Positions 1 to 8,193 of a DNA stretch of 64,000 bases are shown in pieces; the stretch's first letter is position 1; the number at the start of each line of letters is the position of its first letter. The translations under genes and the position numbers were made by a program. The notes beneath the pieces were generated by a model. That model was not told where the DNA came from. It saw only the letters and a program-made list of their open reading frames with translations, and ran no database searches. Source of the stretch: Chitinophaga pinensis. GTDB taxonomy: Bacteria > Bacteroidota > Bacteroidia > Chitinophagales > Chitinophagaceae. The stretch covers positions 5,084,001-5,148,000 of the forward strand of contig LR632930.1 of the NCBI GenBank assembly GCA_902167325.1. The letters run 5' to 3'.

Positions 1-1311
1 ATTGATAAGGGAGATAATCCCTTCGTTCTCGATGATCATCATACCCTGCCGGTCTTCCGTAATGCCTTCCTGTAAAGTGTAGGTGTATTTGGGTACATTA
101 CCTTCCAGTATGGTGGGCATGAAGCGGAACTGCACATTTGGCAGGTCTTTCAGCGCCTCTCCCACTTCAATAATATGGGTAGACACGATGAACAGGCAAT
201 TGTTGTATTCGGAGAAACCCCGGGTTACCGCGAGGGTGCCATCAAAGGCATCTTTTACATTGGTGCCTTTGAACAGCTCATCGAACATCAGCAGCAGGTG
301 TTCGCCGGTGGCGGCAGCCAGTGCGGCATCCTTTACCCTAACCACTTCCGCATAGAAATGACTGTATCCCATGGCAATGTTATCCGCCACATTGATACTG
401 GAGAAGAGTCCTTCTCGAACCGAGAAAACCATTTCTGCAGCTGCAACGGGGAAACCGATATGCGCCATATACATGCCGATGCCGATAGATTTCATCCAGG
501 TAGATTTCCCGGCCATATTGGCCCCTGTGAGGAATATCACATTGCTGCCCTCCTTCATCCGGATATCGTTCCCAACTGCTTTGGTGATGCAGGGGTGCCT
601 CAGATTAGTGGCGTGGAACATATTCTGCTCCTTCTCTGCTGCCCGGGCATAACAGAACTTCCGCTCGCGGGCTACAAAGCTAACTGCGATGTATACATCC
701 GTTTCCGCAATGAAATGCAGGACGTCCTTCATCTCAGCGTTAAACTTATTGCGCAGCAGGAAATCGTATTCCGCAACCGTTTGGGTGGACATTGCTTTGT
801 ATATATCACTGTCCAGTATCTTCCGGATATCCTTGTGCTGCATGACCGTTAGCAGTGCATCGATACGTTGCTGCAAAGGACTTTTATCGCGCTTCAGGCG
901 CTCCAGCAGGCCATAGCACTTCTTCAGCGTTACAATGGTTGCCTGTAACTGCAGCAGGGTATTCTTGTACCTGCCATCCTTCATCAGGCCGGCCAGCAGC
1001 TTCAAGAGATATGTATCTGCCGTGGTGGCCAGCTGAGACTTACCGCCCGTACTGTCTATATACTCCCGCATCAGGGCCACCTGATCGGCCTCAAAGGGGA
1101 AGGCGATACCCTCCTTTCCGAAAAACTCAAATATCGCCACGCGCCGGTTGATGGCAGCCGCATCCATCAGCGGATGGGAAAACATCTCATCCATCAGCTT
1201 CTCCCCAATGCGGGTGCTGACTTTATTGAATATGTAATACACCGATCCCTGCCGGAATTTCCCCATGAGGTTTAACTCTCCTACAGACTGGCGATCTATT
1301 TTAAAACTCAT
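1..1311 (-). CDS. MutS-like mismatch-repair-family ATPase (3' end beyond window)
   Basis: The frame is open from the ATG at 1311 to the left edge with no stop, so the C-terminus is missing. The translation has a MutS core/lever region, then a P-loop GANMAGKST, a Walker-B-like LLMFDELFKGTN and the helix NVKDA, as in the MutS ATPase domain (domain V). No N-terminal mismatch-recognition domain is present; the protein starts directly with core helices. It is a paralogue of the upstream gene: both share blocks around MF-x-x-PL near the N-terminus, HFYAEV before Walker B, and YTLQEG near the end. The start overlaps the upstream stop as ATGA, which suggests translational coupling. The family is MutS-related; a role in mismatch repair is not established, because it lacks the mismatch-binding and connector domains of true MutS. 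Confidence 0.85.
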   Translation of the reverse strand, partial: MSFKIDRQSVGELNLMGKFRQGSVYYIFNKVSTRIGEKLMDEMFSHPLMDAAAINRRVAIFEFFGKEGIAFPFEADQVALMREYIDSTGGKSQLATTADTYLLKLLAGLMKDGRYKNTLLQLQATIVTLKKCYGLLERLKRDKSPLQQRIDALLTVMQHKDIRKILDSDIYKAMSTQTVAEYDFLLRNKFNAEMKDVLHFIAETDVYIAVSFVARERKFCYARAAEKEQNMFHATNLRHPCITKAVGNDIRMKEGSNVIFLTGANMAGKSTWMKSIGIGMYMAHIGFPVAAAEMVFSVREGLFSSINVADNIAMGYSHFYAEVVRVKDAALAAATGEHLLLMFDELFKGTNVKDAFDGTLAVTRGFSEYNNCLFIVSTHIIEVGEALKDLPNVQFRFMPTILEGNVPKYTYTLQEGITEDRQGMMIIENEGIISLIN

Positions 1312-2621
1312 AATTGCTTATTTAACCGTTTTCCGCCTTTATTTCCCTGCTTCAGAATATCCAGTATGCCTTCGTTGTTTATGATGATCATACCGTGCTT
1401 GTCATTCGTTACGCCCTCCTGTAAAGTATAGGTATATTCAGGCACAGCGCCCTTCATAATCGTAGGCAGGTAATAGAATGCGGCACTTTCCTTTTTGCCC
1501 AGCTCGTCGGCAGCTTCGATGATGTGGGAGGAGATGATGAACTTACTGTCTTTCCGGTTGGTAAAAGCATTACAAACTGCCAGTGTACCTTCCAGCGCAT
1601 CCTTCACATTAGTGCCACGGAAAAGTTCATCGAACAACACGAAGAGTGATTTCCCCTCGCTTAACTCCTGCCCCATTTTCTTCACCCGCAGAACTTCCGC
1701 ATAGAAATGGCTGGCGCCGATGCCGAGATTATCCGGCAGGTTGATGGTGGTATAAACGCCGTCCAGCACAGAAAACTCCATGGCAGCAGCGGCTATCGGA
1801 AACCCCATGTGCGCGATATATACGGCGGTACTGAAAGAACGCAGAAAGGTGGATTTCCCGGCCATATTGGCCCCTGTCAGGAAAACAAGGTTGCGGGACG
1901 GCTCCATGTGCAGCGTATTGGCTACGGCATTTTTAAGCAGCGGGTGGTACACACCCGCTACTTTTAAAATACCGGTCCCTTTCGGGTGTACGGCAGGAAA
2001 CACCATGCTATGCTTCCCCGTAACCTGCGCCACCGAAATATAAACATCAATATGATAGATGAATTGCAACAGCTGCAACACCTTCTGCTTCTCTTTCACC
2101 CGTATCAGCACATCAAAAGCCGTCACTGCTGCGAAAGATATCCTTGCATTAGGCTTTTCGTTAAATACAGGCGAAAAGGCAGGGTCATTCAACAGTACTA
2201 CTGCCGCCAGGCGCTCTTCTTCCAGCTCAGGCACCCTGTCCAGTTCCTTTGCCTCCAGATACTGCCGGAGGGCATGAAACAGCCCTATCACCGCTACAAT
2301 ACCATTCTGTGCTTCTTTCTCACTGAGCGTCACCTTGGAGCCGCCATCCAGCTTATCATCAAATGATATATACTTCTCCACGTTATCCAGCATAATGCCG
2401 TCGAACGGGAAGGTGGCCTTCATTTTCGCGAAGGCGGAAATGATGTTGATCCGTTTGATGATCGCCTCCCGGTCGCTCAGCGGCTTTTTGAACATGGATT
2501 CCATGATGAGCTGTCCGCCGCGGGTGAACGAGTGATTATATATTTCGTATATGCCCTGTGTGTCTCCTTTGGAAAACAAGCGCAAATCCTCCATCGTCTG
2601 CGTATCTGTCTGCAAATACAT
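1308..2621 (-). CDS. MutS-like mismatch-repair-family ATPase, short form
   Basis: 437 residues, about half the length of a canonical MutS. Residues 1-235 correspond to the core/lever helices. The ATPase domain follows, with Walker A GANMAGKST at 250-258, Walker B LFVLFDE at 326-332, and RGTNVKDA directly after it where canonical MutS has GRGTS. The N-terminal mismatch-recognition domain is absent, so binding of mispaired bases in the MutS manner is unlikely. The gene lies 32 bp downstream of the GldFG-like gene and overlaps the next MutS-like gene by 4 bp (ATGA). The two ATPases could form a heterodimer, since MutS-family ATPases work as dimers with composite sites; this is inference from the tandem arrangement. 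Confidence 0.88.
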   Translation of the reverse strand: MYLQTDTQTMEDLRLFSKGDTQGIYEIYNHSFTRGGQLIMESMFKKPLSDREAIIKRINIISAFAKMKATFPFDGIMLDNVEKYISFDDKLDGGSKVTLSEKEAQNGIVAVIGLFHALRQYLEAKELDRVPELEEERLAAVVLLNDPAFSPVFNEKPNARISFAAVTAFDVLIRVKEKQKVLQLLQFIYHIDVYISVAQVTGKHSMVFPAVHPKGTGILKVAGVYHPLLKNAVANTLHMEPSRNLVFLTGANMAGKSTFLRSFSTAVYIAHMGFPIAAAAMEFSVLDGVYTTINLPDNLGIGASHFYAEVLRVKKMGQELSEGKSLFVLFDELFRGTNVKDALEGTLAVCNAFTNRKDSKFIISSHIIEAADELGKKESAAFYYLPTIMKGAVPEYTYTLQEGVTNDKHGMIIINNEGILDILKQGNKGGKRLNKQL

Positions 2622-2653
2622 ATTATACGTTTTAATAAAACTAAATACCGCCG

Positions 2654-4978
2654 CTATTTACGTTTTCTCCGAACCAGGATCACAATACCTGCAATCAGCA
2701 TCAAAGCAGGCAGGCCATATTGCAATAGTGTCTTCAACAATTTGGCAGGTGCTTTTGTAATGGTCAGCCAAATGTCTGTAGGCACTTTGAAATTGTGATA
2801 TATCGGGTAGCGGTTATCAACGGTGTAGCTGTAGAAGGCGTTCCTGTAATCTTTCCCGTTGCCTTTGGCGGCCGACATCATATCGGCATCGCTGGAAACG
2901 ATGATCTTCTGCACCCTGTCACCCATCTTCCTCGTAAGTTGCAAACCAACCGGATACGGCCCTTCTTTCCTGTAATCCCCTTCTGAAGCTTTAAATACGG
3001 GAGCAGCGGAGTCCAGTACCAGCACACCTCTTTCCACCCAGGTATTTACATTGTTTTCCAAAGTGGTGATCTGTTCCACTTTAAAACCGGTGGTATCGGA
3101 ATAGCTCAGCACGCTCGCCCCTGTGATAAGGGTATTACAAACCTTCTGGATGCCGTTCTTATAATAGAAGAACTCCTTTTCATCGGCCATTTCCGTTCCC
3201 TTTTTCGAGATCAGCCCTGCGAACTTATGCGGCATATCCTGCGGATTCACCCGTACTATGGTACCTTCTTCCGCATTTACGCCTACGTGGTTCAGGATGG
3301 GATTCATTATAAACTGCTTGCCCGGCTCGCTATAGAACATGGCATTCCCCCCTCTGTCGATGTATTGTTTAACGCTGTCAACAATTGATTTATCCAATAA
3401 TGTTTTAGGATCGGATACTACCAACACTATATTGGAATCAACCCCGGCGAAATCAGGTGTGGAGAGGGTGTCAAAATTCAGCCCCATATTGATCAGCGCT
3501 TCCCTTGATGCTTTATTAATAGCATGGTCGCCATACTCCCGCTCGCCAGACTTAAAAGGCGAACGCTCATAATGCCCTGTAAGAAACTTATAGGTAGGCG
3601 TAGTATCATTCATTAACCGCAACAGGCTGCCGGAAACATGCCGCTCACTTGGAAATACTTCCGGGTCCAGGAATGTTCTCAGGTAAGTTCTCTTACCCTT
3701 ATACTCCACCGTCATCAGTAACCCCTTCGATTCAGGCTCGAGATTGATCTGGCTCCTGATCTCTGCGGGCTTCTTGTAGATAGCGAGGTCGGTTTTATTC
3801 ATTTCTGCGTACTTCTCCGCAATTTCATCCAGCGTTTTACCGGGAAATGTATGATATATGGAACTATCACCGTCGTTCACATCATAGTAATACACATACT
3901 CAAACTCCATGTTATTATAAAAACGGCGGTACTTCGCCCAGAAGTTCCACAGATATCTGTTACGGGCAGTGGGTACACCGTTCTGCAGGTTATACCCCAG
4001 CAGGTTCGTATATAACGTTACCTTCAGCGGTGAGCCGTCCAGCTTCGTAATCACCTCCTGCGTATTGGGATGCAGGGTATTCAACTTCGACCTCGTTACA
4101 TCACAATACCCGATGTACCCGTGGATGGATGTGCCAACCAGCACTACTATCGTTACCGTCAGCGCCAGCAGATACCTCCCGGCAGATACGCGCCATGACT
4201 TGGATTCGGTAACGGATTTTGTTTTGATAACCGTGCATGCGATAAAAAAGGAAATGATCACGAAGAAGTAAATGATGTCTTTGGTTGTCAGCAAGCCGCT
4301 CAACAGGCTTTCCACTCTTCCGGAACTGGAAAGGAAATAGGTAACATCCCGCACATAGTCTGTTCCCTGGAACATCATGCCCAGCGACGAGAACAACATT
4401 AACGCCACAAATGTGCCTATCCCGGCAACGATGGGATACGTGGTGAGGCTGGATATAAACATACCAACAGCCACATACATAGCCGCCAGCAGGAAGAAGC
4501 CCAGTAACATCGCTCCCAGATGCAGATATTCCACATGCAGTATAGAAGTGGTCATTACCACCAATACCGCAATAAACAGAACGATCATCATGCAAACAAA
4601 GCTGTATACCCCGAGGAATTTACCCAGTACGATCTGGCGGGTGCTAACGGGCGATGAATGCAGGAGTTTGATGGTACCGGCGGCATATTCGCGGTTGATT
4701 ACGCCCATGGTTAGCAGCGGAATAAACAAAAAGAATATCATCAGCACCATATCGATGCCCTTACCGATCACCATTCGCGTCAGCGGGGTATTAAGGAATC
4801 CTTCATAAGCTTTTCCCTGAAGTTCCAGAAGCGCGTCCTGCTGTACTGCGGTATCCACCAGGTTCCCCATCACGATTCCCGCGCTGGACATCATGAATAA
4901 AATCAAAATGAACCATGCTATCGGCGAAAAGAAAAAATACCTTAATTCTGCCCGTGCTATATTTAATATTACTCTCAT
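2654..4978 (-). CDS. Gld-type ABC exporter permease fused to GldG-like periplasmic domain
   Basis: 774 residues. The N-terminal part (about 1-245) is an ABC-2 type permease with about six membrane segments, resembling GldF. A further segment (about 270-290) leads into a large periplasmic domain (about 300-745) of the GldG / ABC_transp_aux type, and the protein ends in one membrane helix followed by the basic tail RRKRK. In Flavobacterium johnsoniae GldF and GldG are separate proteins; here they are one chain. The start codon overlaps the stop of the ATPase gene by 1 bp (TAATG). Together the two genes would make an ABC exporter of the kind linked to gliding motility. The substrate is unknown, and involvement in gliding rests on family similarity only. 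Confidence 0.88.
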   Translation of the reverse strand: MRVILNIARAELRYFFFSPIAWFILILFMMSSAGIVMGNLVDTAVQQDALLELQGKAYEGFLNTPLTRMVIGKGIDMVLMIFFLFIPLLTMGVINREYAAGTIKLLHSSPVSTRQIVLGKFLGVYSFVCMMIVLFIAVLVVMTTSILHVEYLHLGAMLLGFFLLAAMYVAVGMFISSLTTYPIVAGIGTFVALMLFSSLGMMFQGTDYVRDVTYFLSSSGRVESLLSGLLTTKDIIYFFVIISFFIACTVIKTKSVTESKSWRVSAGRYLLALTVTIVVLVGTSIHGYIGYCDVTRSKLNTLHPNTQEVITKLDGSPLKVTLYTNLLGYNLQNGVPTARNRYLWNFWAKYRRFYNNMEFEYVYYYDVNDGDSSIYHTFPGKTLDEIAEKYAEMNKTDLAIYKKPAEIRSQINLEPESKGLLMTVEYKGKRTYLRTFLDPEVFPSERHVSGSLLRLMNDTTPTYKFLTGHYERSPFKSGEREYGDHAINKASREALINMGLNFDTLSTPDFAGVDSNIVLVVSDPKTLLDKSIVDSVKQYIDRGGNAMFYSEPGKQFIMNPILNHVGVNAEEGTIVRVNPQDMPHKFAGLISKKGTEMADEKEFFYYKNGIQKVCNTLITGASVLSYSDTTGFKVEQITTLENNVNTWVERGVLVLDSAAPVFKASEGDYRKEGPYPVGLQLTRKMGDRVQKIIVSSDADMMSAAKGNGKDYRNAFYSYTVDNRYPIYHNFKVPTDIWLTITKAPAKLLKTLLQYGLPALMLIAGIVILVRRKRK

Positions 4979-5907
4979 TACTGTAAAGTTGAAGAAGATG
5001 ATAATTGTTTGAATACGTCGTCCATTCCCGAAGATTCCGTGTTGATGGCCGTGAGCCGCCAGTTCTTTTCGGCGCTCTTCCTGACAATCCTTTCGGACAG
5101 ATCATCGTTGGGCTGGAACCAGATCCGGCATTTATTATCCGGCAGCAGCTCCACCTTCTGTACATCTTCTATTGCCAGTAATTCCTCCACATCGGGCATA
5201 TTGAGCATCCTCACCACCATGGTATTGGGCTGCAGAATGTTGTTAAAGGCATCGAGCGTATCGGAAAAAACCACCTGCCCTGATTCGATCATGATGATCT
5301 CCTTGGCCAACAGGTTAATTTCTGACAATACGTGCGACGATAACAATACCGCGCGGTCCTGCGCTATTTCCTTAATAAGCTTACGCGCTTCGATGATCTG
5401 GTTGGGATCAAGCCCGTTGGTGGGTTCGTCGAGGATCACCACTTTCGGTTTGTTGATGATGGATTGTGCGATACCCACGCGCTGGCGGTAGCCGCCGGAC
5501 AGGTTCTTGATCAGCCGGGAGCGCATCTGCGTGATGGCTGTTTTCTCCAGTACTTCTTCTACTGCACTTTTTATGAGGCGGCGGTCCATCAGCCTGAGCT
5601 GTGCCGAATATTCAAGGTACTCCTGCACGGTAAAATCGAGATAAAGGGGTGCCTGCTGCGGTAAAAAGCCGATCTGTTTCTTGTATGCAATGGGATCGTC
5701 TTTCATGTTCAGCCCATTGATGGAAACATTGCCTTCCGTTTGCAGCAGGGTGCCGCAAATGATGTTCATGGTGGTAGACTTACCGGCCCCGTTAGAGCCT
5801 AATAACCCCACCACTCCGGTGTCATTTATCTCAAAATTTATTTCGCGTATTGCCCAGGAACTGGCATACTTATGCGATAGGTTTTCCACCTTTAATATTG
5901 GATGCAT
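4978..5907 (-). CDS. ABC transporter ATP-binding protein, GldA-like
   Basis: 309 residues with all ABC ATPase motifs: Walker A GSNGAGKST at about 37-45, Q-loop in LPQQ near 82-85, signature LSGGYRQ at 136-142, Walker B VVILDEP at about 156-162, and a switch histidine in LLSSH. The last 80 residues form the C-terminal extension common in ABC-2 exporter ATPases. It is translationally coupled to the fused permease (TAATG), which indicates that it energises that membrane protein. A gliding role (gldA) is plausible, but many Bacteroidetes carry several such pairs, so no symbol is assigned. Confidence 0.9.
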   Translation of the reverse strand: MHPILKVENLSHKYASSWAIREINFEINDTGVVGLLGSNGAGKSTTMNIICGTLLQTEGNVSINGLNMKDDPIAYKKQIGFLPQQAPLYLDFTVQEYLEYSAQLRLMDRRLIKSAVEEVLEKTAITQMRSRLIKNLSGGYRQRVGIAQSIINKPKVVILDEPTNGLDPNQIIEARKLIKEIAQDRAVLLSSHVLSEINLLAKEIIMIESGQVVFSDTLDAFNNILQPNTMVVRMLNMPDVEELLAIEDVQKVELLPDNKCRIWFQPNDDLSERIVRKSAEKNWRLTAINTESSGMDDVFKQLSSSSTLQ

Positions 5908-5936
5908 AATTCTTTACTTATGAATGAAGACTAGAT

Positions 5937-6704
5937 TTAAAAATGACCGATAGAGGTTGCCCTCGCTGAAAAGTTCCCCGCACCTGTCCAGGTGCCGGTC
6001 ACCAGCATGGTTCGTGCCTTGAACAGCCATGCCGCGTTGGGTATAATTGTGCCGGGATAGATATTTGTTTCTGACATCGTGGCCAGGGTAGCGCCGGTAG
6101 CATGGTCTTTTATTTCGAAACGGAAGTTTTTCACGGATGCATTTGCGGGTACCTTCATAAAATCAGACAGCTGCTCATACGCCAGGTTGGTGACCATGGT
6201 TCCCGGAACAGGTTCCAGCTGAATTACATCCACCGCCCGGTTTTCGAACAGGTTAATGATCCGGAGGTTCACCACGCTATCGTTCAGGCTCCGGGAAGGC
6301 AGCTTTTCTTTAACGGTTTTTTGCTGTACCCGGGCCGGACTGCCATACACAAAGTGCGTAAAGATCCCACCGGGTTCGAGGGTGAGCCTGTTCTGCAGGA
6401 AAGGCTGATCACTCTTCAGCGTATCATCGTTCCTGTATAGCCGCACCGGCAGGTTCATTTTATCAGTTGCATAATCGAGGGATCTGCCATTTATGATGCT
6501 GGCCAGCCGGGCGTATATTTTGGGCTGTGTTTCTCCGAAATAGGTCCTCAGGTAGGAAGAGTTGTCGTTAACAGCATTTACAATCGTAAAAGACGCCGGG
6601 TATACCTCTGCCGGACCTTCCTTTTTACAGGCAGAAAAGACCGGCATCACACATGCTGCCCATACTCCGGCCCTGAACACGTTTTTATATATTGCTTGAA
6701 ACAT
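5937..6704 (-). CDS. SusD-associated lipoprotein of unknown function (DUF4397-like)
   Basis: 255 residues. The N-terminus has a hydrophobic signal ending in a lipobox-like FSAC followed by KKEG, so it is a predicted lipoprotein. The body looks all-beta, with two units that resemble DUF4397 repeats (starting near VYPASFTIVNAV and VVNLRIINLF), but I could not confirm the family. It lies 27 bp downstream of a SusD gene, the usual place for a surface glycan-binding or accessory lipoprotein of a SusCD locus. The most likely role is ligand capture on the cell surface. The start at 6704 gives a good signal peptide. Confidence 0.75.
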   Translation of the reverse strand: MFQAIYKNVFRAGVWAACVMPVFSACKKEGPAEVYPASFTIVNAVNDNSSYLRTYFGETQPKIYARLASIINGRSLDYATDKMNLPVRLYRNDDTLKSDQPFLQNRLTLEPGGIFTHFVYGSPARVQQKTVKEKLPSRSLNDSVVNLRIINLFENRAVDVIQLEPVPGTMVTNLAYEQLSDFMKVPANASVKNFRFEIKDHATGATLATMSETNIYPGTIIPNAAWLFKARTMLVTGTWTGAGNFSARATSIGHF

Positions 6705-6731
6705 CTTTCTTGGTTTTAATAGTGATCGCCA

Positions 6732-8183
6732 TTAGTTGTACCCGATATTCTGAGAAAGCTGGTTGCCCCAGAGGATTTCGTCGGGGGGAATGGGGAACAG
6801 CAACTGGTGCACGCTCCAGGGCTGTTTGTAAGACACCTGTGAAAGTACTTCCGCTGCTTTGTTGGTCCTTTTCAGATCCAGCCAGCGGTGGCCCCATTCG
6901 GCAAACAGCTCCATACGCCGTTCGTGCGCGAGGGTATCTGTTACCTGCTGATCGGTGAGGGTATAAGGCAGGTTGCCCAGTCCGGCGCGCCTCCTGATCT
7001 CGTTAAGATCATCGATTGTGCTGTTCTTGTTAGCTGCGCTTCTCCCCATATTCGCTTCCGCCCTTATGAGGTACATTTCCGCAAGGCGCATCACCACATA
7101 ATATTCCGACCTGAATCCCCCAAAAGCCATGTTGATTGCATTTATTTTGTATTTGGCAGGAGAAAAGCCGGCAGGGGTGTAAGGTGTAGCTATGATCTGG
7201 TACGTCCAGGCCGTTTTCCTGTTATCGCCAGCTTCAAAGGCATTCATAAGGAGCGGGGTCAGGTATTTCCCTGTTAACACATGCCCTTCCGGTGTGGCAT
7301 TTCCCCGCAGGTTCGAAATATTGATCTGTTTCAACTGGAAAATAACTTCGCGGCTGGAGATGCCGAATGCGCTATTCAGGTCCTCCAGTTTAAACAATTG
7401 CGTTTGCCCGATCACTTCATTAGCATACCGGTACGCCATGTCATAATTTTTGGTGAAGAGGCCAACCCTTGCCAGCATAGCTTTTACATACCATTTATTG
7501 ATCCGTATACGCTCCGTATTGTTGCCGTCGTAACTTTCAGAAAGGTACCCAGCGGCTTCTTCCAGATCGCTGATTATTTGCTTATACACCACATCCGGCC
7601 CTGAAGAAGGGAGGGTTTTGGTATCGTTGAAGTCAATAGACAAGGCCAGGGGTATTTTCTCAAACAGGTTTACAAGGTAGAAATAGCTCATGGCCCTTAC
7701 CGCGAGCGCTTCGCCCATTACCCGTTTCCTGTATGCTGCAGTAAACTCCTTCGAGGTAGCAGTTCTTGCACCTTCGATCAGCGCATTGGCATTGAAAACC
7801 CCTTTATAGGCCGTTTTCCAGATCTTCGATGTATGCCCCAGGTTCTGGAGGGTGAGCTTATTGGCAGTTTCTACATAGTAATCATACTGCCCGCTGAGTG
7901 AGGGATGATACATTTCGTCTGCAGCATGCGCGGCGGCAACGGTAATACCACCCGCGCTATACAGATCAGAACCCAGCGGCGCCGTGGATGCCGCTTCGAG
8001 TTCTCCCCCGCTGATCAGGTAAGAATACATTCCATTCAGTGCAATGGCCGCCTGGTCATCGCTCAGAAAAACCTGGTTGGTGGTGATGGAGTTCACCGGA
8101 TCTTTGATATCCAGCAATTTATTGCAACCCGCAGCCAGTAAAAAAGTGCCTGTTACAGCTATATTGAAAGCATATTTCTTCAT
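6732..8183 (-). CDS. SusD/RagB family nutrient-binding lipoprotein
   Basis: 483 residues. The signal peptide has the lipobox LAAGC (Cys at about 20), after which the mature lipoprotein begins. The helical TPR-like SusD fold is recognisable from the N-terminal NQVFLSDDQAAIALNGMYSYL region, the central helix ALAVRAMSYFYLVNLF, and the C-terminal motifs LIRAEA (residues near 370), LNEIRRRAGL, HERRMELFAEWGHRWLDLKR and LFPIPPDEI. SusD sits on the outer face of the outer membrane and lids the SusC pore while binding oligomeric ligand. The gene follows SusC by 10 bp. The substrate cannot be read from sequence, as the locus has no catalytic gene. Confidence 0.95.
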   Translation of the reverse strand: MKKYAFNIAVTGTFLLAAGCNKLLDIKDPVNSITTNQVFLSDDQAAIALNGMYSYLISGGELEAASTAPLGSDLYSAGGITVAAAHAADEMYHPSLSGQYDYYVETANKLTLQNLGHTSKIWKTAYKGVFNANALIEGARTATSKEFTAAYRKRVMGEALAVRAMSYFYLVNLFEKIPLALSIDFNDTKTLPSSGPDVVYKQIISDLEEAAGYLSESYDGNNTERIRINKWYVKAMLARVGLFTKNYDMAYRYANEVIGQTQLFKLEDLNSAFGISSREVIFQLKQINISNLRGNATPEGHVLTGKYLTPLLMNAFEAGDNRKTAWTYQIIATPYTPAGFSPAKYKINAINMAFGGFRSEYYVVMRLAEMYLIRAEANMGRSAANKNSTIDDLNEIRRRAGLGNLPYTLTDQQVTDTLAHERRMELFAEWGHRWLDLKRTNKAAEVLSQVSYKQPWSVHQLLFPIPPDEILWGNQLSQNIGYN

Positions 8184-8193
8184 GTGATTGATT

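Noticed and set aside
3670-3679. GGAATGTTCT, one base off the LacI operator core, and a similar half match near 31143
   Set aside because: Both lie inside coding sequence, are single, lack the full palindrome and the 19-bp partner, and are expected by chance in 64 kb.
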